DNA from: VAZQ01 sp040510815
GTDB taxonomy: Bacteria > Pseudomonadota > Alphaproteobacteria > Rhizobiales > Xanthobacteraceae
Reading direction: 5' to 3'
DNA length: 64,000 nucleotides
NCBI GenBank assembly: GCA_040510815.1
Contig: JBEVIH010000031.1
Span: 1-64,000, forward strand
Shown piece after piece: positions 33,779 through 41,663 of the stretch. Both the position numbers and the translations under genes were made by a program. Numbering within the stretch: the first letter of the stretch is position 1; every line of letters begins with the position of its first letter. The notes beneath the pieces were generated by a model that did no database searches, was not told where the DNA came from, and worked only from the letters and a program-made list of their open reading frames with translations.

Positions 33779-34454
33779 CGTCGAATTGCGCGCGGTGACC
33801 TTGAGCTTCGGATCCGGGGCGGCGCAGATGACGGCGCTCAATGGCATCGATCTCATACTCAAACCGGGACTCTTCACCGTCATCTCCGGCCCCTCGGGGA
33901 GCGGCAAGACGAGCCTGATCTCCATTCTCGGCGCCATGCTTGCACCCGACAGCGGTTCAGTGTTGGTCGAGGATAGGGACATCACAAAGCTCGCACCCGA
34001 TCGCCGATCCGCCTTCAGGCGCGAAAAAGTCGGCTACATCTTCCAGTCGTTCCGCCTCATGCCGGCGCTCAATGCCGAGGAAAATATCCGCCTTTCGCTC
34101 GAGCTAAGGCGGCTCCCCAAGGGGCGGCAACGCGCCCTGGCCGCGCTGGACATGGTAGGCCTGGCCGCGAAGGCGCATCTGAGGCCAGACCAGATGTCGC
34201 ACGGTGAAAAACAGCGCGTCGCAGTCGCACGGGCTATCGCCCATGGACCGGTCATGGTGCTCGCCGACGAGCCTACGGCCAGCCTCGATGCCGCAAACGG
34301 AGCGCAGGTCACCCAGCTGCTGGCCGATATCGCGCGCGACAATGAGCGCATTGTAGCGGTCGTGACCCACGACCCTCGGATATTGCCGGTCGCGCAGCGC
34401 ATCGTTCGACTGGAAGATGGCCGCATAGCGGGAGACCAACTATGTCACGCCTAG
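33771..34454 (+). CDS. ABC exporter ATP-binding subunit (MacB/LolD/DevA type)
   Basis: 227 residues: Walker A SGPSGSGKTSLIS, Q-loop GYIFQSFRLMPAL, signature MSHGEKQRVAVARA (SHGEK instead of the usual SGGQQ), Walker B VMVLADEPTASLD and H-loop VVTHDPR. GTG 33771 begins within the permease gene. It energises the permease at 32627 and overlaps the adaptor gene by 13 bases, so the three subunits are coupled in translation. Confidence 0.9.
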   Translation: MHNVELRAVTLSFGSGAAQMTALNGIDLILKPGLFTVISGPSGSGKTSLISILGAMLAPDSGSVLVEDRDITKLAPDRRSAFRREKVGYIFQSFRLMPALNAEENIRLSLELRRLPKGRQRALAALDMVGLAAKAHLRPDQMSHGEKQRVAVARAIAHGPVMVLADEPTASLDAANGAQVTQLLADIARDNERIVAVVTHDPRILPVAQRIVRLEDGRIAGDQLCHA

Positions 34455-35455
34455 CATTCTGGTCGGCGGCGCTGTGCGGGGTCGTGGCCGTTGCAACGAC
34501 ATCGGCGCCGGCTCAAGACGCCGGCCAGGATGCGGCCGCTCGTCGCAAAGTCGTGGCCGCCGCGCCCGGACGCATCGAAGGATCGGGAGACGCCGTGTCG
34601 ATTGGCGCTTCGATTACCGGAATCGTCGAAACCGTGACCGTGCGGCAGGGCGATCTGGTATCAGCCGGTGACCTGCTTGTGCGCATTGCATGCCACGATA
34701 TCAAAGCACAGCTCGCGGCACGTGTTGCAGAGCATGACGCGGCTGAAGCGTTTCACCGCAAGCTCGTCAACGGGGCGCGTCCGGAGGATATCGACATCGC
34801 TCAAGCCGAGCTCAAATTGGCGGAGGCGCGCCTCTCCGAAGCGCAGACGCGAGTGATCCGCAGCTCGACGTTGTTCGAGAGGAGCGCGGTGAGTCAGGCT
34901 ACCCGCGACGTCGATGAGCGCGATGTCCGCGTGGCTGCGGCGCAACTCGACGCGGCCCGCCTTCGGCTGCGGCTCTTGAAGGCCGGCACGCGCGAGGAGG
35001 AGTTGGCGGAGGCGAATGCAAAAATGCTTGCCGCCAGGCATCAGATCGAGGTTGCGAAATCGGAGCTGTCAAAGTGTGACGTCAAGAGTCCGGTAGCGGG
35101 AATCGTCCTGCGCAAGCACGTGTCCGAGGGTGAGCTCGTAAGTCTGTTCTATCCCAAGCCCCTCGTCACGATCTCTGAGATACGCAAGTACCGCGTTCGG
35201 GCCGAGGTGGATGAGCATGATGTACCGCGCGTCAGGCAAGGCCAGCATGTGGAAATTGTCGTCAATGCGTCGGACCGGAACCGCCTTCGGGGACGCGTTG
35301 CGAGCATTGCTCCCGTGATGGGCCGGCGACAAATATTGACATCCGATCCCGCCGACAAGAGTGACCGGGACGTGATGGAAGTGATCGTCGATCTGGAAAA
35401 CAAGCCCGAACATTTGCCGATCGGACTTCGGGTTTCAGTGATATTTCTCGAGTAG
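34442..35455 (+). CDS. HlyD-family periplasmic adaptor (DevB-like membrane fusion protein)
   Basis: 337 residues: signal/anchor segment (MSRLAFWSAALCGVVAVATT), biotinyl-lipoyl half-motif (GIVETVTVRQGDLVSAGDLLVRI), a coiled-coil hairpin about 95-200, the second lipoyl half (CDVKSPVAGIVLRKHVSEG) and a beta-barrel. This layout and the GARPEDI / AGTREEEL repeats at the hairpin bases are common in DevB/HlyD adaptors. It should bridge the inner-membrane ABC pair to an outer-membrane TolC-type channel, not encoded here. Last gene of the 29.2-35.5 kb cluster. Confidence 0.88.
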   Translation: MSRLAFWSAALCGVVAVATTSAPAQDAGQDAAARRKVVAAAPGRIEGSGDAVSIGASITGIVETVTVRQGDLVSAGDLLVRIACHDIKAQLAARVAEHDAAEAFHRKLVNGARPEDIDIAQAELKLAEARLSEAQTRVIRSSTLFERSAVSQATRDVDERDVRVAAAQLDAARLRLRLLKAGTREEELAEANAKMLAARHQIEVAKSELSKCDVKSPVAGIVLRKHVSEGELVSLFYPKPLVTISEIRKYRVRAEVDEHDVPRVRQGQHVEIVVNASDRNRLRGRVASIAPVMGRRQILTSDPADKSDRDVMEVIVDLENKPEHLPIGLRVSVIFLE

Positions 35456-35524
35456 CGAGGACTTCATTGGAGCCAACTCTCGCGATCGCCGTGGCCACGA
35501 TCGTTTAGCTCCAATCTCGCGGTC

Positions 35525-35576
35525 GTCATTCCGGAGCTCGAGCGGAGCGAGGGCCCTCGGCGCGCCCCGGAATGAC
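35525..35576. repeat. REP-like palindromic intergenic element
   Basis: GTCATTCCGG (35525-35534) and CCGGAATGAC (35567-35576) form perfect 10-bp inverted arms around a GC-rich centre, in the 133-base gap between two convergent transcription units. Such 'GTCATTCCGG ... CCGGAATGAC' elements are common in Bradyrhizobium-like genomes (from memory). It may serve as a bidirectional terminator. Confidence 0.65.
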
Positions 35577-35588
35577 AATTGACAGATT

Positions 35589-37412
35589 CTAAAGCGTGCA
35601 CGACCGGGTGTGTTTCATGTGCTCGAGCTTGGTCGGAATGATCACGCAGTCGTGGTGACCGCCGTTGCTGGGCCAGATGCCGACCAGCTCGTCGGTCTCG
35701 GCGTCGATGATGGCGATGCCGCTGGAGAGCCGCTGGAAGCCGCTGAACACGCCGACCACGTATTTGCCGTCATAGGTGATCGCCAAGGTCTGCATGTCGG
35801 GCCCGATGCCCTGGATCTCCTTCTTGATCGTCCAGGTCTTGGTGTCGACCACCATGACGCCGCTGGTGGCCGGCGATGGGTGCAGGATCGAGAGATAGAG
35901 CTTCGAGCTGTCCATGGAAAAGACCATGTGGAACGGGTTGGGATACTTGCCACGCCACAGCGGGTCCTCCACATGCGCGAGTTTTTTCCACTTGCGCGGA
36001 TCGGGATCGCTCGAGTCGAAGATCGAGCAGTTGTTCTCGCGCAGATTGTTCATCATGCACAGGAAGCGGCCATCGGGAGAGAAGCCGACCTCGTGGCCGG
36101 GCGAGAAGACCTTGTCGAACTTCACTTCCCAGTGATCGTTGTCGATCCTGCTGACCGGATACTGGTTCGGCGCGTCCTTGTTGAATTGCAGGAAAGTCAC
36201 CGGTTCGAAATTCTTCTCGGCATCGAGGATCAGCTGGCCGCCGCAGAGCCTGATCACGGTGGACGCCCAGCGGCCGGTCGGATGCCAGATGGTGCCGTCG
36301 GCGCCACAAAGGCCGTGCACGTCGTCGCCGGGAATGGTCCCCTCCTCGACGAACAGTTCGCCCATCGGCACCATTTCCCACTCGATCTTCTGGCCCTTGG
36401 TGCCGCGATAGTCGTACTTGCCGGTCGCCGGATCGGGATAGATCTTGGAGATCTTGAGCACGCCGCCCTTCTGCCAGCCCTCGGCGAGGTTGCGGACGTT
36501 CGGCACCCAGTCGTATTTGAGCGCCGCGATCACCCGCGAGGTCCGCCGGTCGAAGCACGCCGCGATGTCTTTCTGCCCGTCGGTGACGAAATAGCGGTCG
36601 GCGTTCTTGGGATCGATGGTAACGTGGACGCCGAGACCCAGCCCGGTGGTCTCGGAAACGTTCTCCATCAGCTCCATTTGGGCGCCGTCATAGCGCACCC
36701 GGTAGATGTTGAACCCTTCCTCCGGCGTCTCGATGTTGGTGGGGATGCCGTAGATCAGCGAGTTCTTGCCGCCCTGGGTGCTGTTGATCCATTCGAAGCC
36801 CTTGACCGGGTCCGCGCTCGGGAAGGCGCACAGGTGATGCGAGATCGGACTGAAATCGCCGTAGTTCCAGTACGAGATCCAGGCCAGCGTGCGGCCGGTA
36901 TTGAGGTTGACCGCGTAGGTTCCGCCGCCCAGCTTGGTCGGCATCAGCAGAACCCAGTTGCCGAAACTTCTACCGCGAATCTCGGCCTGCGGGTTGACCA
37001 GCTCGCGTTCGATATGATGGCGCTGGGCTTCGGCGGTGCTGGCGCCGCTGTGCATGACGCCGTGCGCCGGTATCTTCTCCCCGGTGACCATCGTATAGCC
37101 GAGCGCAGCCGCCTCGCCGGCCGCCGCGGTGCCGGCGGCCCATTTCAACAGGCTGCGCCGATTGAGCCGCGACGGCGCCGCAGGAGGCGCGTCGGCCGCT
37201 GGCGCCGCTTGCTGCTGATCGCGCGCGCGCTTCTCCTCCAGATAGCCGGAGAATTCCGCGTGGTCCTGCTGCGTCACCTCCGCCCTGCGCTGGAGAAAGT
37301 TCTGCACCGCATTGTCGGGCTTGTCCGGCGTGCTTTCCGCGGCCGGAACCTCCAGCTTCAAATTTGGCAGATGCACGCTCTCTCTCAGCTTCGTCCTGCG
37401 CCCGTCAGACAT
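35589..37412 (-). CDS. Tat-exported copper beta-propeller oxidoreductase, thiocyanate dehydrogenase-like (N2O reductase-related)
   Basis: 607 residues. A long polar N-terminus precedes a Tat motif NRRSLLKWA (84-92). The remaining 480 residues are repeated propeller blades with histidines at blade tips: H192/H193 (PISHHLCAFPSADP), H263 (GLGVHVTIDP), H366 (DDVHGLCG), H440 (PGHEVGFSPDG), H495 (NPFHMVFSMD) and H586/H587 (GGHHDCV). This spacing is that of nitrous-oxide-reductase-type copper propellers, and blocks such as WINSTQGGKNS, FNKDAPNQY and GPDMQTLAITYDGKY match my memory of thiocyanate dehydrogenase. There is no CuA domain. It ends a four-gene operon with an ABC pair. AAGGAG lies eight bases upstream of ATG 37412. 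Confidence 0.72.
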   Translation of the reverse strand: MSDGRRTKLRESVHLPNLKLEVPAAESTPDKPDNAVQNFLQRRAEVTQQDHAEFSGYLEEKRARDQQQAAPAADAPPAAPSRLNRRSLLKWAAGTAAAGEAAALGYTMVTGEKIPAHGVMHSGASTAEAQRHHIERELVNPQAEIRGRSFGNWVLLMPTKLGGGTYAVNLNTGRTLAWISYWNYGDFSPISHHLCAFPSADPVKGFEWINSTQGGKNSLIYGIPTNIETPEEGFNIYRVRYDGAQMELMENVSETTGLGLGVHVTIDPKNADRYFVTDGQKDIAACFDRRTSRVIAALKYDWVPNVRNLAEGWQKGGVLKISKIYPDPATGKYDYRGTKGQKIEWEMVPMGELFVEEGTIPGDDVHGLCGADGTIWHPTGRWASTVIRLCGGQLILDAEKNFEPVTFLQFNKDAPNQYPVSRIDNDHWEVKFDKVFSPGHEVGFSPDGRFLCMMNNLRENNCSIFDSSDPDPRKWKKLAHVEDPLWRGKYPNPFHMVFSMDSSKLYLSILHPSPATSGVMVVDTKTWTIKKEIQGIGPDMQTLAITYDGKYVVGVFSGFQRLSSGIAIIDAETDELVGIWPSNGGHHDCVIIPTKLEHMKHTRSCTL

Positions 37413-37467
37413 GGCCCTGCTCCTTCATTGACGTTGTCCGGCTGTCGGTGATTACACGTCGAGCACC

Positions 37468-38871
37468 TCAGTGCGGCGGCATCGGGATCCACACCGGCGG
37501 CTTGCCGGGGAAGCGCATCCGCCGCAAAACCACTTCGTCGGCGACGTCGAACGGCTTGAGATAGACGTAGTAGTTGTCCTTGCGCTCGAACACGTCGTCC
37601 TTCGGCATGCTGCTCGGGCTGACCAGCATGGTCCCCGAGAAGCGAACGTGCATGTAGTTGGGAAGCAGTTGCGTGAAGTCTTTGACCCGGGCGTCGAACA
37701 GGTATCGAAAGGTCTGCGTGCCCTCGATCCGCATGACCCCGTTTGCGGCGGCCTCGGTCGGCCGCATCGACACTTCCTGCCATATCGCTCCGACCTGGAC
37801 ATAGGCGCGCAGGTCCGGCGCCATGACGTAGATCGGCTGCTCGCCGCCGACGTTCTGCAGATAGGTGGTCAATTCGTAGCGTCCCTCGCCGAGGTCGCTC
37901 ACCGACTGGACATCGCCCCGCAAGCCGTTGAGCGCGATGTGCTGCAGCGTCGCGATCCGCGCCGCGCGCTCGCGCACTTGGCTGTCCTGGTATTTGCCGA
38001 TGCCGAAGTTGGCCAAGAGGACGGCGCCGAGAAGGACCGCTCCGGTCAGCAGAAAGGTCTGCACGCCCGGCCACAGGTCGCTGCCCAGCCTGATCGGCGC
38101 GCGCGCCGCGGCCAGGGCCGCCGGCTGCGGCCCGCTGCGAGCCGTCGTCGGCCCGAAGTGCCGCACTGGGCGCTCCGCCTCGACCGCGACCTCCGGCAAG
38201 TCGGTTGCCGCCAGAGCGCCCTGCCGCATCTCGTAGCTGCGCTGCGCACGCTTGGCGAGCTGCAGATCGTGGGTGACGAGCGCCAAGCCGAACGCCTCGG
38301 TTCGCTGCAGCGCTTCGAGCAGGTCGATGATGTCGGCTTCGGTGTCTTCGTCGAGGTCGCTGGTCGGCTCGTCGGCGAGCAAGAGCGGCGGCGAATTGAT
38401 CAGCGCGCGGGCGACCACCGCCCGGCGCTGCTCGCCGCCCGACATGCTGCCCGGATAGGCGTCAGCGCGCTCCGCCAGGCCGACGCGGGCGAGCAGATCG
38501 TAGGCGCGCGCATACGCCGCCTGCGCATCCATCGTGCGGCCGAGCAGCGCCGGAACCGCGACATTGTCCACCGCCGTGAGGTTCGACAGGAGGCTTGGAA
38601 ACTGGAACACGAAGCCGATATGGCGGGAGCGGACGATCGCCCGCTCCGCCTCTGGCAACGCCCAGATATCGGTGCCGTCGAGCAGGACCTTGCCTTGCGT
38701 CGGCGGGGTCAGCGCCCCGAGCATGGCCATCAGCGTCGACTTGCCCGAGCCCGACCGTCCGACGATCGACACGAACTCGCCGCGCTTGAGCTCGAGGCTG
38801 GCGTCGCGCACCGCCACGTAGCCCGGCGCGGGACCGTATCGCTTGGTCAGCGACTGCGCCGAGAGGGTCAC
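37468..38871 (-). CDS. ABC transporter ATPase fused to a membrane-anchored periplasmic domain
   Basis: 467 residues from GTG 38871, whose GTGA overlaps the TGA of the permease gene. ABC domain 1-235: Walker A VGRSGSGKST (about 37-46), signature SMSGGEQRR (142-150), Walker B LLLADEPTSDLD (163-174), H-loop VTHDLQ. Then a disordered linker, one transmembrane helix (about 271-292) and a C-terminal domain of about 170 residues that should be periplasmic. LolD/MacB-type ATPases normally stop after the ABC domain. The extra domain is conserved-looking but unrecognised; it may contact the exported copper enzyme encoded 55 bases downstream. Confidence 0.82.
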   Translation of the reverse strand: MTLSAQSLTKRYGPAPGYVAVRDASLELKRGEFVSIVGRSGSGKSTLMAMLGALTPPTQGKVLLDGTDIWALPEAERAIVRSRHIGFVFQFPSLLSNLTAVDNVAVPALLGRTMDAQAAYARAYDLLARVGLAERADAYPGSMSGGEQRRAVVARALINSPPLLLADEPTSDLDEDTEADIIDLLEALQRTEAFGLALVTHDLQLAKRAQRSYEMRQGALAATDLPEVAVEAERPVRHFGPTTARSGPQPAALAAARAPIRLGSDLWPGVQTFLLTGAVLLGAVLLANFGIGKYQDSQVRERAARIATLQHIALNGLRGDVQSVSDLGEGRYELTTYLQNVGGEQPIYVMAPDLRAYVQVGAIWQEVSMRPTEAAANGVMRIEGTQTFRYLFDARVKDFTQLLPNYMHVRFSGTMLVSPSSMPKDDVFERKDNYYVYLKPFDVADEVVLRRMRFPGKPPVWIPMPPH

Positions 38872-40148
38872 CGGCCCTCCGTCTGGATGAGCGCATAGGG
38901 TGCCATGCGGCGCACCCGCCAAGCCGGCAGCAGGGCCCCGACGAGGCCGAGGACCGCCGAGAACACGATCGCCACGATCGCGCCCACCTGCAGCACCGCG
39001 AGCGGCGGCCAGGCGAACGGTACGCCGAGCAGGCCGAAATAGAAGCCGAGCGAGCGGGCGAACATCAGCAGTATGACGGCGCCGAAGCCGAGCCCGGCGA
39101 GGCCGCCCAGGCCGGTGATGATCGCCGCCTCGGTGAGAATGATGGTCATGACCTGATTGGGCTGCGCGCCCATCGCCCGCAGCAGGCCGACCTCGCGATG
39201 GCGCTCCTGCACGATCGCCGAGAACAGCAGCGAGACCAGGATCAGCAGCGCGACGAGCTGGAACGCGGTGAACACCGAGATGCCCACCAGCAGCGTGCTC
39301 AGCGCCTGCCGCGACGAGGTGAGCACGGTGTTGCCCTCGACGATCTTGACGTCGGGAAGCTGGGCGAGCGCGAACTTGACGTCCTCCGGCCTCACTCCCG
39401 GTGCGAGCTGCAGCAGGAAGGCCGAAACCCGGTCGAGCGCGAGATCGGGCGAGCAGACGTCCGCATGGCTCATGGCCGCGAGTGCCGGCGTGTCGTCCGT
39501 CGCCTTTGGCGGCGGGTTGCCGGCAGCCACCGACGTGCGGCAGAACGAGACGACGTCGGCCAGCGCGTCGAAGCTGAGAAAATAGGACTCGTCGAACGGC
39601 CCGACGCCGGTCTTGCCGAGCCGGCCATAGACGCTCATCGGCCGGCCGCAGACGCTGAGCGCTCCGCCGAGCGGCGCGGCGAGGCGGCTGCCGGCGATCA
39701 GGCCCTCGACCGGTCCCGGCTGGCGCTGCTCAAGCCAGGTCAGGACCGAGAAGTCGTGCCCCGGATCGAACGCGATCAGGTTGGCGTGGCGTCCCTCCAC
39801 CAGCGAGGGGACGATGCGCTGCGGCGCCACCTGGGCGACCCCGGGCATCGCGGCGATCCGCTGCGCCAGGTCCGCGGCCAGGGTCGCGTCCGTGGGCTGC
39901 ACGGTAAGCAGGCTCGCGGTGATGTTCACCAAGGTCGCTCGCGGGACGACGACGAGATCGGCGCCCATGCGCGCGAAACTCACCGCGATGCCCTCGCGCA
40001 GCGCCCAGCCGGCGACGAAGCTGGCGAAGCCGATGCCGACGCCGAGCATCACCGCCACGCCCAGGAAGATCGCGCGCAGCCGGCGGCGGCCGACGTTCTG
40101 CGCCGCCAGCCGGATCAGCAGCCAACGATCATGCCGGCGCCGCGCCAT
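38868..40148 (-). CDS. ABC transporter permease, FtsX/LolE type
   Basis: 426 residues: N-terminal helix (LRAIFLGVAVMLGVGIGFASF), a periplasmic domain of about 230 residues, and three C-terminal helices around the coupling loop ERHREVGLLRAMGAQPNQVM. ATG 40148 (MARRRHDRW) has GGGAAG five bases upstream and is preferred over ATG 40169. It pairs with the ATPase next to it and is probably a mechanotransmission-type or export system serving the periplasm. Confidence 0.87.
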   Translation of the reverse strand: MARRRHDRWLLIRLAAQNVGRRRLRAIFLGVAVMLGVGIGFASFVAGWALREGIAVSFARMGADLVVVPRATLVNITASLLTVQPTDATLAADLAQRIAAMPGVAQVAPQRIVPSLVEGRHANLIAFDPGHDFSVLTWLEQRQPGPVEGLIAGSRLAAPLGGALSVCGRPMSVYGRLGKTGVGPFDESYFLSFDALADVVSFCRTSVAAGNPPPKATDDTPALAAMSHADVCSPDLALDRVSAFLLQLAPGVRPEDVKFALAQLPDVKIVEGNTVLTSSRQALSTLLVGISVFTAFQLVALLILVSLLFSAIVQERHREVGLLRAMGAQPNQVMTIILTEAAIITGLGGLAGLGFGAVILLMFARSLGFYFGLLGVPFAWPPLAVLQVGAIVAIVFSAVLGLVGALLPAWRVRRMAPYALIQTEGR

Positions 40149-40223
40149 CTCGCTTCCCGGCCTCCTCATCGGCTGCAGCGAGCAGGAAACGGGCGGTTGC
40201 AGCGGCGGTGACGGCGCGCCGGG

Positions 40224-40889
40224 TTACGTGAACCCGGCCCGTTGTCCGAGCAGAACATCCCTGGCCTCGTCGATCTTCATGCTCAGGTAATGGGTGCCGC
40301 CGAGCGCCGGATCCACTTTCTGCTCGAGGCGGCGGTGCGCGTCCAAGATCTCCTGGGCGCCGGCGGCGGGCATGAGCCCGAGCACGTCGAGCGCCTCCTC
40401 GGCCGACATCCGCGTGCGCAAGGCGCCGGAGCCATTCATCGGTCCGCTCGCGAGGGTCCGGTCGCTCGGCTTGGTCTCGATTTGCGCTCTGCTCTCCTCC
40501 AGATAGGCCCGCAACACCGCGATGGACTGCTGCACCAGCTCCGGATCGGTCGTCACGCGCGCCGTCGAGAAGCCGCCAGGCCCGGCGCCCACATCCGGGG
40601 CGGGAGGAAAGCCGGCATGGAGCGGGGCAAACAGCACGCGCCAGCGCGGCGCCGCCTGAACGAACACCGGCAGCATGAAGGCCGCCAGCATCATGGCGCC
40701 GGTCCACCGGCCGCTGGCGATCAGCCACACCAAGGCGGTGACCGCGAGCACGACGAACGCGACCAGGGCCCAGCGCCCGGCATTGATGATCGTCCGCGGG
40801 TCGGCGTTGAGGATCCAGTCGCCCACCTTGATCGCCGACACGAACAGGGAGAGCCCGAGCGTCGCATAGGCCATGACTGTCAGGTCCAT
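40224..40889 (-). CDS. Membrane protein with C-terminal degenerate J-like (TIM14/DnaJ-type) domain
   Basis: 221 residues: three membrane helices in the first 85 residues, a Pro/Gly-rich linker, and a C-terminal stretch (about 160-221) reading MSAEEALDVLGLMPAAGAQE, HRRLEQKVDPALGG, THYLSMKIDEARDVLLG. That is the helix pattern of TIM14-type J domains, but the HPD tripeptide is VDP, so the first His needed for Hsp70 stimulation is missing. First gene of the operon that ends with the copper propeller. GGAG lies about nine bases before ATG 40889. Confidence 0.7.
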   Translation of the reverse strand: MDLTVMAYATLGLSLFVSAIKVGDWILNADPRTIINAGRWALVAFVVLAVTALVWLIASGRWTGAMMLAAFMLPVFVQAAPRWRVLFAPLHAGFPPAPDVGAGPGGFSTARVTTDPELVQQSIAVLRAYLEESRAQIETKPSDRTLASGPMNGSGALRTRMSAEEALDVLGLMPAAGAQEILDAHRRLEQKVDPALGGTHYLSMKIDEARDVLLGQRAGFT

Positions 40890-41217
40890 GACAGACGCTC
40901 CTCTCAGCGGGGCCGCCGGATACGTGAAGAATCGAATGATAGCCGCGGCCTGCGAGTTCGGCCACCGTCGATTTGCACAGGCGCGGCGCGGCTATTGCGC
41001 CGCTTCGGTCAGCGAGGATCGAAAGGCCTGAATTGATTCAAACTGCTTGGAAATGCGCATCGATCAGCGCAAGACCATGCGAGCGGGGTGAGACGGGAAC
41101 GCGGCTGGCTCCGGCGCCAAAGGAAAGAGCCCCGGGTGTGGGGTTTCCCGGGGCTCTTCTAGCCGCTCGATGGTGGATGGGGGTGGGGGTCATCGAGCGA
41201 AATGTCGGTGTCTCGGT
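40890..41217. other. Intergenic region, no gene seen
   Basis: A 328-base gap between the J-like gene and the 31-residue peptide gene. It must hold the promoter of the four-gene copper-propeller operon at its left end and carries a strong hairpin at 41125-41158. No coding frame with a ribosome site was found. Confidence 0.5.
41125..41158 (-). terminator. Terminator hairpin downstream of the 31-residue peptide gene
   Basis: AAGAGCCCCGGG (41125-41136) and CCCGGGGCTCTT (41147-41158) make a perfect 12-bp stem with a 10-base loop, about 60 bases past the peptide stop. The T-run on the minus strand is short, so termination may be partial. Confidence 0.7.
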
Positions 41218-41313
41218 CTAGTGAGCGGCGGCCGTGCGGCTCATCACCACCGCGATCAGACCGGGGAATGCGATCGCCGCCGCGAACAGGGCAAAAGTCG
41301 CCAGGGCCAGCAT
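41218..41313 (-). CDS. 31-residue single-pass membrane peptide
   Basis: ATG 41313 with AGGGGAC five bases upstream encodes MLALATFALFAAAIAFPGLI followed by AVVMSRTAAAH: one hydrophobic helix with a short basic tail. It has its own promoter signal (a perfect Crp-type site 83 bases upstream) and its own terminator, which together make a real small gene likely despite the size. It could also be the visible part of a regulatory small RNA. Confidence 0.6.
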   Translation of the reverse strand: MLALATFALFAAAIAFPGLIAVVMSRTAAAH

Positions 41314-41663
41314 GACAGTCCCCTTTTGGTTGGGCCGGGAGGTTCCCGGCGTCATGAGGGCACCATGCCGGACGGCCGCCCTACGCGATGTGATGGTCAT
41401 CACAAAATTGTCGAATAGCGGCCGGCTATCGCGGGGCCTTGGGGCCCGCATGTGGCCGCGGCCGGCGGTGCACCGGCGATCCGCGGGTCGCTCAGACCGC
41501 GACCTCGGGGTCGTAATCGAACGCCGCTCGTCCTGTCAGACGTGAACGTTCGTCTGCGTGCTGTCGAGCATCATCCTGATGACCTCGTCGCCGGCGGTGA
41601 GGTTTGTGCCCGTATCGCTGATCGTCGCCACGTGAGCCGGCGGAGAAGAAAAAGAAGAATCTG
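41314..41663. other. Intergenic region containing a Crp-type promoter
   Basis: The 350 bases between the membrane peptide and the amino-sugar kinase hold one Crp-type site (41389-41404) facing the peptide. The part from 41450 to 41663 shows no supported gene; a short minus-strand frame near 41540-41630 lacks a ribosome site. Confidence 0.5.
41389..41404 (-). promoter_or_regulatory. Crp-type operator upstream of the 31-residue peptide gene
   Basis: TGTGATGGTCATCACA is a perfect and nearly fully palindromic TGTGA-N6-TCACA. The centre is 83 bases upstream of ATG 41313; a class I arrangement predicts transcription start about 22 bases before the ATG. Confidence 0.75.

Noticed and set aside
35525..35576. 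Palindrome near 35.5 kb as a transposon end or attachment site
   Set aside because: Single short element with 10-bp arms and a GC-rich loop; fits a REP-type intergenic repeat at the convergence of two operons.
41540..41630. Possible 31-codon minus-strand peptide after GTG near 41630
   Set aside because: No ribosome site and no promoter or terminator signal, unlike the supported peptide at 41218.
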